From assembly GCA_029937655.1 (NCBI GenBank), contig JAPYPK010000045.1, positions 1-11,474 on the forward strand: a stretch of DNA of 11,474 bases, written 5' to 3'. This DNA is from Nitrospinaceae bacterium (GTDB taxonomy: Bacteria > Nitrospinota > Nitrospinia > Nitrospinales > VA-1). The notes below the pieces were generated by a model. That model was not told the DNA's origin and ran no database searches. It was given only the letters and a program-made list of their open reading frames with translations. Shown in pieces: positions 5,503-11,474 of this stretch. Both the position numbers and the translations under genes were made by a program. The stretch's first letter is position 1. Every line of letters begins with the position of its first letter.

Positions 5503-6777
5503 TTAATCATCTAGATGAAAAAGGTGCCGAATAGCCTTAAGGTATACATGGCCATCTTCAGATTGGGTTTTTTGTTTTAATTTTATGGTGGGTTTATGTA
5601 ATATTTTATTAACCATTGAACTACTCATTTGGCGAAGTAGTTGTTTGTCATTTTCTGAGAGGTGAGAAATTTTCTTTAAGGTTTTTTCTATCTCTTGTTT
5701 GCGAATATTTTCTGCCTTTTTACGAATTTCAACTATTGTAGGGACAGCATCCAGAGCGCCAACCCAATTATTAAACTTAGTAACCTCCTGACTGATAAAA
5801 TTCATAGCATTTTCGGCCTCTTTTTCTCTCTCCTTAATATTTGCAGATACCACTACATGTAGATCATCAATATCGTATAAGTATACATTTTCTAAATCGT
5901 TCACATCAGGCTCTATATCTCGCGGAACCGCAATATCGATAAAAAAGATAGGTTTGTTTTTTCGCTCGTGAATTGCTTTTTCAACAATTTCTTTTTTAAT
6001 GATGAAATTTGGTGCTGAAGTAGAGGTGATGACTATATCAGCACGATGCAGTTCATTTTTAAAAGCCTCAAAATCTAAGGCGGATCCATTGAGCGTTCTG
6101 GCTAAATTAGCTGCACGCTCATAGGTTCTACTCGTAACATAAACAGTCTTAACTCCATATGAGATCAAATGCTTTGCTGCAAGTTCCGCCATTTCTCCAG
6201 TCCCAACTAGCATCACTGTGTGGTTTTCTAAATCATCAAATATTTTCTGCGCAAGTTCTACAGCTGCTGAACTAATAGATACACTTCGTTCGGCAATACC
6301 TGTTTCCTCACGCACTTTTTTAGCAATACTAAATGCTTTTTCGAAGAGTTGGTTTAGAACAAGTCCTGTAGACCTGAGATCTCTTGCCAAACTATATGCT
6401 TCTTTTACTTGACCAAGAATTTGGGCTTCGCCTAATATCATTGAATCCAAGGAAGAAGAAACACGAAACAAGTGCTCTACCGCTTCTTTGTTTCTGTAGC
6501 TATAAAAGTGATCTTCTAGTTCAAGTAATGATAAACCATGGAAGTCGCAGATAAATTGCTTGATGGATTTAATTGCAGAGTCTTGACAATTTGCTCGCGC
6601 GTAAATTTCAACCCGGTTACAAGTAGATAATATGGTATGTTCTATTATGTCAGGAAAATTAAAAAGGTGATCAACAGATTCCTCAATCTTACCTTTTGTG
6701 AAAGCAAGTTTCTCACGAATCTCAACGGGAGTTGTCTTATGATTCACGCCAACAAGTATAAGGTTTACTTCAGCCAT
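5503..6777 (-). CDS. hemA: Glutamyl-tRNA reductase
   Basis: Reduces glutamyl-tRNA(Glu) with NADPH to glutamate-1-semialdehyde, the committed step of C5-pathway haem synthesis. 424 residues, full length. The catalytic domain has VGVNHKTTPVEIREKLAF (9-26) and LSTCNRVEIYA (50-60) with nucleophile C53, then FRVSSSLDSMILGEAQILGQ (104-123). The NADPH domain has LVGTGEMAELAAKHL (190-204). A helical dimerisation region occupies about 320-424, ending in AIRHLFHLDD. The gene starts two bases after ccsA and abuts hemC. The use of HemA rather than ALA synthase excludes an alphaproteobacterial style of pathway. Confidence 0.96.
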   Translation of the reverse strand: MAEVNLILVGVNHKTTPVEIREKLAFTKGKIEESVDHLFNFPDIIEHTILSTCNRVEIYARANCQDSAIKSIKQFICDFHGLSLLELEDHFYSYRNKEAVEHLFRVSSSLDSMILGEAQILGQVKEAYSLARDLRSTGLVLNQLFEKAFSIAKKVREETGIAERSVSISSAAVELAQKIFDDLENHTVMLVGTGEMAELAAKHLISYGVKTVYVTSRTYERAANLARTLNGSALDFEAFKNELHRADIVITSTSAPNFIIKKEIVEKAIHERKNKPIFFIDIAVPRDIEPDVNDLENVYLYDIDDLHVVVSANIKEREKEAENAMNFISQEVTKFNNWVGALDAVPTIVEIRKKAENIRKQEIEKTLKKISHLSENDKQLLRQMSSSMVNKILHKPTIKLKQKTQSEDGHVYLKAIRHLFHLDD

Positions 6778-6779
6778 TG

Positions 6780-7571
6780 CTACACCACGTGGAAGAAATA
6801 AGAAAAAATTATAGCGACAAACCCAAGAATAGCACCTTGAGCAGCTTTTTTACCGCGCCATCCTACTAGAAGCCTTCCAAAAAAAACACAGCAATAAATC
6901 AACCAAACAGCTATAAGAGGCCAGGTTCTCATTATATCCCATGAAAATAATGATTCATCTGTTTTGACATTCCAGATAGATCCAGTCATAAAGCCGAGAG
7001 TGAATAGAGGAAACCCAATAGCAATGACTTTGCAATTCAAATTATCTAGAACTTCAAGTGATGGCATTCTAAAGTACATAACACCAAGTTTTTTATTTTT
7101 CACTTGGTTTTCCTGAATAAGATACATTACAGCGGCACCAAACGCGATTGCGAATGCTGCATAGCCAATAATGGATAGCGTGCGATGCATCGTTAACCAG
7201 AACATAGTTGCTGATTCGTCTATTAACGAATATTCTCGCGATTGAAATGCTGAATATAAAAAAATTAAAAACACAATCGGAATAACAAAAGCACCTAAGT
7301 CTTTTATCTTGTATTTCCATTCAGTAATAAAAAAAATAACAACTATAACCCATGCAAAAAATGACGTGATTTCAAAGCCCGTTGTATATGGACCGTGGCC
7401 TGTTTCCATTGAACGGAGACATATCGTGATTGTGTGAAAAAATAGTCCCAACCCAAGAGAAAAAAAAGAAACTGATTTTACTAAAGGCTTTCGGTTAACC
7501 AAGTAGAATGTGTGCCCAAGCATCGTAAGGAGATAGATAAGCAGAGTAGTATTAAATGTAATATTTGCCAT
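6780..7571 (-). CDS. ccsA: CcsA/ResC/HemX-family cytochrome c assembly protein
   Basis: Integral membrane protein, 263 residues, with about eight hydrophobic segments. The family takes part in haem delivery in system II cytochrome c maturation; HemX-like members next to hemA have also been linked to control of HemA levels. Family features are histidines at 46 (FFHTITICLR), 129 (MHRTLSIIGYAAF) and 261 (the final FHVV), and the stretch GSIWNVKTDESLFSWDIMRTWPL (197-219), a reduced form of the tryptophan-rich WWD loop found in haem handlers. The end, GWRGKKAAQGAILGF, is typical. It is the first gene of the ccsA-hemA-hemC-nadC run; its ribosome site is weak. Whether it works with a ResB/Ccs1 partner cannot be seen here. 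The short WWD loop leaves HemX-like and CcsA-like roles both open. Confidence 0.85.
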   Translation of the reverse strand: MANITFNTTLLIYLLTMLGHTFYLVNRKPLVKSVSFFSLGLGLFFHTITICLRSMETGHGPYTTGFEITSFFAWVIVVIFFITEWKYKIKDLGAFVIPIVFLIFLYSAFQSREYSLIDESATMFWLTMHRTLSIIGYAAFAIAFGAAVMYLIQENQVKNKKLGVMYFRMPSLEVLDNLNCKVIAIGFPLFTLGFMTGSIWNVKTDESLFSWDIMRTWPLIAVWLIYCCVFFGRLLVGWRGKKAAQGAILGFVAIIFSYFFHVV

Positions 7572-7630
7572 AAAATGGGACCCTAGTGATACAAAATGGC
7601 CCTGTCACGGTGATGCTACAAAAATTTAGA

Positions 7631-7648
7631 TACGATGAAATCATCGTA
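7631..7648. repeat. Perfect inverted repeat between nrdR and ccsA
   Basis: TACGATGA and TCATCGTA are exact 8-base inverted arms around AA, in the 190-base gap after nrdR and about 60 bases before ccsA. On the minus strand the dyad is followed by TCTAAATTTTTG, a modest T-tract, so it could be a weak terminator for rpiB-glyA-nrdR. It could equally be an operator for the ccsA operon. The stem is not GC-rich. The rest of the gap shows no other strong feature. Confidence 0.5.
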
Positions 7649-7761
7649 ACATTTTGTATTAATGGATTCAACAAGCCCTAAAAGGATGGCCAGGAGTGGA
7701 ATTGAAAGTTGATATTTTACGGTGTTTACACGAAGACTTTGAGCTCTTTTTAAGATGCTAT

Positions 7762-8229
7762 TTATTTTTCATTTTCTTTGTTTTTAAGTATATCCTTAAG
7801 CTCTACCATGAATTCATTTACGTCTTTAAATGACCTATATACAGAGGCGAATCTAACATAAGCCACATCATCTAGGTTGTAGAGTTCTTTTATTATTTTT
7901 TCTCCAGCGATAACTGCCGAAATTTCTTTATCTCCTAAATCCTGACAGTATTGCTCAACATTATCTACTAGCATTTCCATTTGTTTGATACTAACCGGTC
8001 TTTTTTGGCAGGCTTTCTTAATCCCTGACAATATTTTTTCGCGATCAAATTCTTCCCTACGACCGTCTTTCTTAATAATAAAGGGGAGGGTTTTTTCAAC
8101 ACGTTCATAGGTTGTAAAACGCTCGTTACAGCTAAGGCATTCACGCCGCCTGCGTGTACTATTACCCTCTTTGTTTAAACGAGAATCAATAACTCGATTT
8201 TCAAGGTTTGCGCAGGAAGGACATTTCAT
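7762..8229 (-). CDS. nrdR: Transcriptional repressor NrdR
   Basis: Represses ribonucleotide reductase genes by binding paired NrdR boxes, with ATP/dATP as the signal. 155 residues, the usual length. A zinc ribbon is formed by C3, C6, C31 and C34 (MKCPSC...ECLSC), including the conserved VIDSR and TRRRREC segments. An ATP-cone domain follows at about 46-136 (LPFIIKKDGRREEFDREKI..., AGEKIIKELYNLDDVAYVRFASVYRSF). It starts six bases after glyA in a run of three leftward genes. No ribonucleotide reductase gene is in the window, so its targets are elsewhere. Confidence 0.96.
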   Translation of the reverse strand: MKCPSCANLENRVIDSRLNKEGNSTRRRRECLSCNERFTTYERVEKTLPFIIKKDGRREEFDREKILSGIKKACQKRPVSIKQMEMLVDNVEQYCQDLGDKEISAVIAGEKIIKELYNLDDVAYVRFASVYRSFKDVNEFMVELKDILKNKENEK

Positions 8230-8235
8230 TTTTAA

Positions 8236-9483
8236 CTAATCTTTATTAGTAAGTTCTGCGTAAAGTGGAAACTGTTCGCAAAACCCTCTAATATTTGCTC
8301 GAGTTTTATTATGGAATGAAGGTTCATCTATATGGTCTAGAGTTTGAACAATCATATCAGCAATCATATCCATTTCCCTGTTTTTCATACCCCGTGTAGT
8401 AAGCGCAGGTGTTCCTATACGAATTCCAGAGGTAACAAACGGGCTTCTCGTTTCAAAAGGAACGGTATTTTTGTTAACAGTTATCCCTGCTAAATCAAGA
8501 GCTTCTTCAGCAGCTTTTCCTGTAATATTTTTATTAGATAAGTCTACTAATATTAAGTGAGTGTCAGTACCACCACTCACTATTTTAAATCCAGCGGAAG
8601 CTAAGGATCCTGACAAACATTTCGCATTTGAAACAACTTGTTTTTGGTAGGATATAAAGTCACTTTCGAGAGCTTCTTTGAAGGCGACTGCTTTAGCAGC
8701 AATCACATGCATGAGAGGCCCCCCCTGAATACCAGGGAAAATTTTTTTATTTACATCCTTAGCGTATTTTTCTTTGCATAAAATCATACCACCACGTGGG
8801 CCACGCAGGGTTTTGTGGGTGGTAGTCGTCACGAATTCTGAATAAGGAATCGGAGAGGGATATAGTCCGGCAGCAACTAAGCCTGCTGGATGCGCAATAT
8901 CAGTCATAATTTTAGCGCCAACCTCATCTGCTATTTCTCGAAATTTTAAAGCATCAATAATTCTTGAATAGGCACTACCACCAACAATAATTAACTTTGG
9001 TTTATGTTTTTTCGCAAGCTCTAATACCTGTTCATAATCTATCAACCCAGTGTCTTGGTGCACACCATACGGAACAACTTGATACGTATACCCAGAAAAA
9101 TTAACTGGGCAACCATGGGTCAAGTGACCACCATGGGACAAATTCATGCCTAAAATGGTGTCTCCTGGTTGAAGTAATGTATGGTAAACCGCCATATTAG
9201 CTTGTGAGCCCGAATGTGGTTGAACATTGGCGTGCTCTGCATTAAACAGCTTTTTTGCACGTTCTATGGCTAGGTTTTCGGCGATATCCACATGCTCACA
9301 ACCGCCATAGTAACGCTTCCCAGGATATCCTTCAGCATATTTATTAGTTAGAACAGATCCCAACGCCTCCATTACCGCTTTACTTACAAAATTTTCTGAG
9401 GCGATCATTTCAAGGGTATAAGCCTCTCGCTCAAGCTCACCTTTGACAGCATCTGATATTTCAGGATCGAATTCCTCTAGCAC
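8236..9483 (-). CDS. glyA: Serine hydroxymethyltransferase
   Basis: PLP enzyme interconverting serine plus tetrahydrofolate with glycine plus 5,10-methylene-tetrahydrofolate, the main source of one-carbon units. 415 residues, full length. It has LTNKYAEGYPGKRYYGGCE (45-63), HSGSQAN (90-96), DIAHPAGL (195-202) and TTTTHKTLRGPRGG (219-232), where K224 is the PLP-binding lysine. The start is GTG at 9483, giving (M)LEEFDPEISDAV, and is supported by an AAGGAG ribosome site nine bases upstream on the minus strand. It lies 13 bases after rpiB. A G7 run (plus-strand C at 8719-8725) encodes part of QGGPLM. Confidence 0.97.
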   Translation of the reverse strand: MLEEFDPEISDAVKGELEREAYTLEMIASENFVSKAVMEALGSVLTNKYAEGYPGKRYYGGCEHVDIAENLAIERAKKLFNAEHANVQPHSGSQANMAVYHTLLQPGDTILGMNLSHGGHLTHGCPVNFSGYTYQVVPYGVHQDTGLIDYEQVLELAKKHKPKLIIVGGSAYSRIIDALKFREIADEVGAKIMTDIAHPAGLVAAGLYPSPIPYSEFVTTTTHKTLRGPRGGMILCKEKYAKDVNKKIFPGIQGGPLMHVIAAKAVAFKEALESDFISYQKQVVSNAKCLSGSLASAGFKIVSGGTDTHLILVDLSNKNITGKAAEEALDLAGITVNKNTVPFETRSPFVTSGIRIGTPALTTRGMKNREMDMIADMIVQTLDHIDEPSFHNKTRANIRGFCEQFPLYAELTNKD

Positions 9484-9496
9484 AATAACTTTCTCC

Positions 9497-9949
9497 TTAT
9501 ATTTTATTGGATTTATCTAATTGGTTAATTTTATCAAGACGTTTCTGGTGACGTCCGCCTTCAAAAGGTGTGTTGAGCCAAACACTTACTATTTCTCTAG
9601 CTAAACCATGACCGACAACACGTCCACCCATAATTAGAATATTTGAATCGTTATGTTTGCGGCATAATTTTGCTGTGTATAAGTCTGAACATAACGTTCC
9701 CCTGATACCAGGAAAACGGTTAACAACTATGGACATACCAATCCCTGTGCCACAAATAAGAATTCCTCGAGAACCAGTATTTTGGGTCACAACTTGAGCG
9801 ATTCGAATACCATAATCTGGGTAATCCACCGGGTTTTGGTTTTTAGGTCCCATGTCTTTTACCTCATAGCCTAATTCATTAAGAAATGAAACGATATCAA
9901 CCTTAAGGGAAAAACCACCGTGGTCAGAAGCTATTGAAATTAAATCCAT
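9497..9949 (-). CDS. rpiB: Ribose-5-phosphate isomerase B
   Basis: Interconverts ribose-5-phosphate and ribulose-5-phosphate in the pentose phosphate pathway. 150 residues. It has IASDHGGFSLK (6-16), DYPDYG (41-46), GILICGTGIGMSI (62-74) with the catalytic cysteine at 66 as in Escherichia coli RpiB, and GIRGTLCSDLYTAKLCRKHND followed by ILIMGGRVVG. Its closest confusion would be galactose-6-phosphate isomerase subunits, but the cysteine and the glyA-nrdR context favour RpiB. First gene of a leftward run with glyA and nrdR, an order seen in Deltaproteobacteria-like genomes; the promoter is at 10101-10129. No clear ribosome site. Confidence 0.93.
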   Translation of the reverse strand: MDLISIASDHGGFSLKVDIVSFLNELGYEVKDMGPKNQNPVDYPDYGIRIAQVVTQNTGSRGILICGTGIGMSIVVNRFPGIRGTLCSDLYTAKLCRKHNDSNILIMGGRVVGHGLAREIVSVWLNTPFEGGRHQKRLDKINQLDKSNKI

Positions 9950-9984
9950 AAAAAATATTTACTAATCAATATTAATAAGTGGTG

Positions 9985-10007
9985 CGGTATTGGCTCACAA
10001 AACACCG
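9985..10007 (-). promoter_or_regulatory. Stem-loop in the rpiB operon leader
   Basis: In minus-strand RNA, CGGUGUU (10007-10001) can pair with AAUACCG (9991-9985) through seven base pairs including one G-U, around a nine-base loop. It lies about 35 bases before the rpiB start within a leader of roughly 145 bases. It is not followed by a T-tract, so it is not a terminator; it does not match a riboswitch class I recognise. Confidence 0.3.
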
Positions 10008-10100
10008 GTCAGGAGAAACTTTTTTTTGGGGAAGAAACACAAAAGTTAAAAACTAAATAATGGGACAAATCCAAGGTGCAAGGGAGAAAATTACTGTCTG

Positions 10101-10129
10101 ATAATAAATAAATCCCTTATTCTTGTCAA
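10101..10129 (-). promoter_or_regulatory. Sigma-70 promoter for rpiB-glyA-nrdR
   Basis: On the minus strand a perfect TTGACA (10129-10124) is followed by a 17-base spacer and TATTAT (10106-10101, one base from consensus). It is the best promoter match in the window. Transcription would start near 10094 and run towards rpiB with a leader of about 145 bases. Confidence 0.7.
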
Positions 10130-10182
10130 CCACGGCGATTTCATCATCCTCAATTAACTAGTTTTTGTGAGGTTAAAAAAGA

Positions 10183-10188
10183 TATAAT
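10183..10188 (+). promoter_or_regulatory. -10 box for the small membrane gene and CPBP gene
   Basis: A perfect TATAAT lies about 40 bases before the ATG at 10227. No good -35 box is seen at 16-18 bases upstream (the sequence there is T-rich), so strength is uncertain. It is back to back with the rpiB promoter, about 55-80 bases away. Confidence 0.42.
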
Positions 10189-10226
10189 AACACTAATTAA
10201 TTTATTCAACTGTCGTTAATTCTAAA

Positions 10227-10496
10227 ATGTGGAAAAATATATTTATTGAATCTTGTCTATTATCCGCCCTGATATTTGGCGGGTTCTATATACAGTCAAA
10301 CATAATCAAGAACGAAATTAAATCGTCAGACCGAGCTATCAATGAATCATTAGCCCATAAAAGACTAATGCATATCAGTGGCGGTATTTATCCAGAACTA
10401 ACTATAACCAATGAACATCTTAGTGGAGTAAAAACAAAACTTTCAATCGGACACATGTCCGGGAAAGAACAGTTTTCAACGACCAAAGAACCTTAG
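10227..10496 (+). CDS. Small single-helix membrane protein of unknown function
   Basis: 89 residues; I do not recognise a family. A hydrophobic N-terminal segment (about 6-25, SCLLSALIFGGFYI) looks like an uncleaved anchor or a signal peptide, followed by a polar domain of about 60 residues with a HISGGIYPELTITNE stretch and a hydrophilic, threonine-rich end. It would place the polar part in the periplasm. There is no clear ribosome site before the ATG. It precedes the CPBP-family gene by 37 bases on the same strand, so the two may be expressed together. Codon use is not obviously different from its neighbours. It could be a spurious call, but the upstream TATAAT and the hydrophobic start favour a real gene. 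Confidence 0.5.
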   Translation: MWKNIFIESCLLSALIFGGFYIQSNIIKNEIKSSDRAINESLAHKRLMHISGGIYPELTITNEHLSGVKTKLSIGHMSGKEQFSTTKEP

Positions 10497-10533
10497 CTTT
10501 AAGGGCACCACATCTTTTTAGAGACTATTAATA

Positions 10534-11220
10534 TTGCATACAAACGGCAATAGTTGCTGCGCTACATGGTCGGTTCGCGCCACAATAGTCACCTTAAGTG
10601 TTTACCACTTGCTTGTCCTTCCAGGGAAAAACATTTTTTTCCACACGAACCCATGGCCGCTTAAGTATACCGATAGCATCTATTTTTTCTTGATTATTTT
10701 GTTCGCGTTACACAGATCAAATCTCAAGGAATTAGGTTTTTCTGTAAAAGGTTTAAAAAGGAGTTTGTTTATAGGAAGTGCGTCTGGAGGAGTCTTAGTT
10801 TTCAGCCTATTTCTATTAGATTTATGTATAGACTCAACGGGTATGGCCAATCACGATTTGTTCAAAAATCAACCGAACCTCACTATTTCATCAGAAAAGA
10901 ATTCTATCATTGAATACGCAGGTTTGGTTTTAGTGATTCCTTTAATAGAGCAAATATTTTTTACTGGGATTATATATCAATCAATACATAAAAAAACCAG
11001 CCCAATCCTTGCAATATATGCTTCAGGAATTATTTATTCTTTAGCTGGGTATAAATTAAGTTTAGGTTCTTTTGGATTAGGATTCACAACCAGTTTCCTG
11101 TTTAAAACAACGAAAACAATCTATGCTTCCATCATTTTTCATGTAAGTTGTGCTGTGGGGGAAATCATGATCAAAACTATTTTCCCAAGATTAAACACTT
11201 TTCTAGGTTTCTTGTTTTAA
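10534..11220 (+). CDS. CPBP-family (Abi/CAAX protease-like) membrane protein with degenerate catalytic motifs
   Basis: 228 residues from a TTG start, about six hydrophobic segments. The C-terminal half has the CPBP layout (Rce1/Abi type). Motif 1, normally EExxxRG, reads EQIFFTG (139-145): the first glutamate is kept, the second is Q and the arginine is T. Motif 2, normally FxxxH, reads YSLAG (168-172) with no histidine. Motif 3, normally HxxxN, reads HVSCA (203-207): histidine kept, asparagine lost. With most metal and catalytic residues gone it is probably not an active protease, though some family members act as scaffolds. The start is uncertain: a stop codon at 10519 limits extension, no ribosome site is evident and no in-frame ATG occurs near the N terminus. 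It ends 11 bases from the convergent tatC. Confidence 0.62.
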   Translation: MHTNGNSCCATWSVRATIVTLSVYHLLVLPGKNIFFHTNPWPLKYTDSIYFFLIILFALHRSNLKELGFSVKGLKRSLFIGSASGGVLVFSLFLLDLCIDSTGMANHDLFKNQPNLTISSEKNSIIEYAGLVLVIPLIEQIFFTGIIYQSIHKKTSPILAIYASGIIYSLAGYKLSLGSFGLGFTTSFLFKTTKTIYASIIFHVSCAVGEIMIKTIFPRLNTFLGFLF

Positions 11221-11231
11221 TTTTTGTCAGC

Positions 11232-11474
11232 TTATTCTTTAACAATAATTTTTTTAACCATGACTTTATTTTTTGTTTTTGGAGACGTCTTTCCCTGTTT
11301 AGCATTTTTACGTGCCTGTTTCTCAGCTTCCATTCGTCTTAAGATTAATTCTCGTTGCTTGGGATCTTCAAACCAAGATGAAATAATAACTCCAAACTCA
11401 TAAAGTCCGTATAAAGGAAAACCAAGCAAAACCTGGGTAATAATATCAGGAGGGGTTAAAACAGAGGCAAGCAA
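11232..11474 (-). CDS. tatC: Sec-independent translocase subunit TatC, C-terminal part
   Basis: The last 80 residues of a protein whose start lies beyond base 11474. The visible part opens with LASVLTPPD, followed by IITQVLLGFPLYGLYEFGVIIS. This is the end of TatC transmembrane helix 5, the short PD-containing loop and helix 6, with the family's P-x-x-L-Y-E motif. A long, very basic tail (about 40 residues, lysine-rich, ending KKIIVKE) follows in the cytoplasm; it is longer than in many TatC proteins. TatC recognises twin-arginine signal peptides and forms the core of the Tat translocase for folded, often cofactor-bearing proteins. Tat partners (TatA/B) are not in the window. Confidence 0.88.
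   Translation of the reverse strand: MLASVLTPPDIITQVLLGFPLYGLYEFGVIISSWFEDPKQRELILRRMEAEKQARKNAKQGKTSPKTKNKVMVKKIIVKE

Noticed and set aside
10018..10040. T-run followed by GGGG as a terminator in the rpiB upstream region
   Set aside because: No stem precedes the T-run on either strand, and it falls inside the proposed rpiB leader.
1..11474. Mobile element, prophage, CRISPR array or defence island
   Set aside because: No transposase, integrase, terminal repeats, regularly spaced repeats or nuclease-type genes were seen; the core genes are intact and ordinary.

Overview
The window is AT-rich, tightly packed bacterial DNA. The gene set (flagellin and FlgM, a ccsA-hemA-hemC-nadC run, an rpiB-glyA-nrdR run, TatC) points to a motile Gram-negative of the Desulfobacterota/Nitrospinota/SAR324 kind that makes c-type cytochromes. 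This placement rests on gene order and protein style only and is tentative. No rRNA, tRNA, insertion sequence, integrase or CRISPR array is visible.

Left region (1-3280): the start of a CxxC heavy-metal-binding (HMA) protein leaves the window leftwards at base 1. A 313-base regulatory gap separates it from a rightward flagellin-flgM pair. Next come an LRR protein and an unusual membrane protein with a pilin-like tail, both leftward, and then a rightward Lcl/DUF1566 domain protein. This is the accessory-looking part of the window.

Central region (3261-7571): a leftward operon-like run of ccsA, hemA, hemC, nadC and a short NifU/IscU-like protein. The first four genes are 0-2 bases apart. HemA and HemC carry out early tetrapyrrole synthesis from glutamyl-tRNA to hydroxymethylbilane. 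CcsA handles haem for cytochrome c maturation. NadC makes nicotinate mononucleotide for NAD. The last gene is a scaffold-like protein that has lost one of the three canonical cysteines.

Right-central region (7762-9949): a leftward run of rpiB, glyA and nrdR (pentose phosphate, one-carbon/serine-glycine, and ribonucleotide reductase control). It has a good sigma-70 promoter at 10101-10129 and a leader of about 145 bases.

Right region (10227-11474): two rightward genes, a small one-helix protein and a CPBP-family membrane protein whose protease motifs are mostly lost. They face the 3' end of a leftward tatC that continues past base 11474.

The core metabolic genes are ordinary and full length. 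The items worth a second look are the degenerate NifU-like protein, the CPBP pseudoprotease with its small partner, the multi-helix pilin-like protein, the flagellin-flgM pair with a repeated TAATGTGA motif in its leader, and a G9 tract inside the nadC active-site motif. I did not find a clear new multi-gene system.
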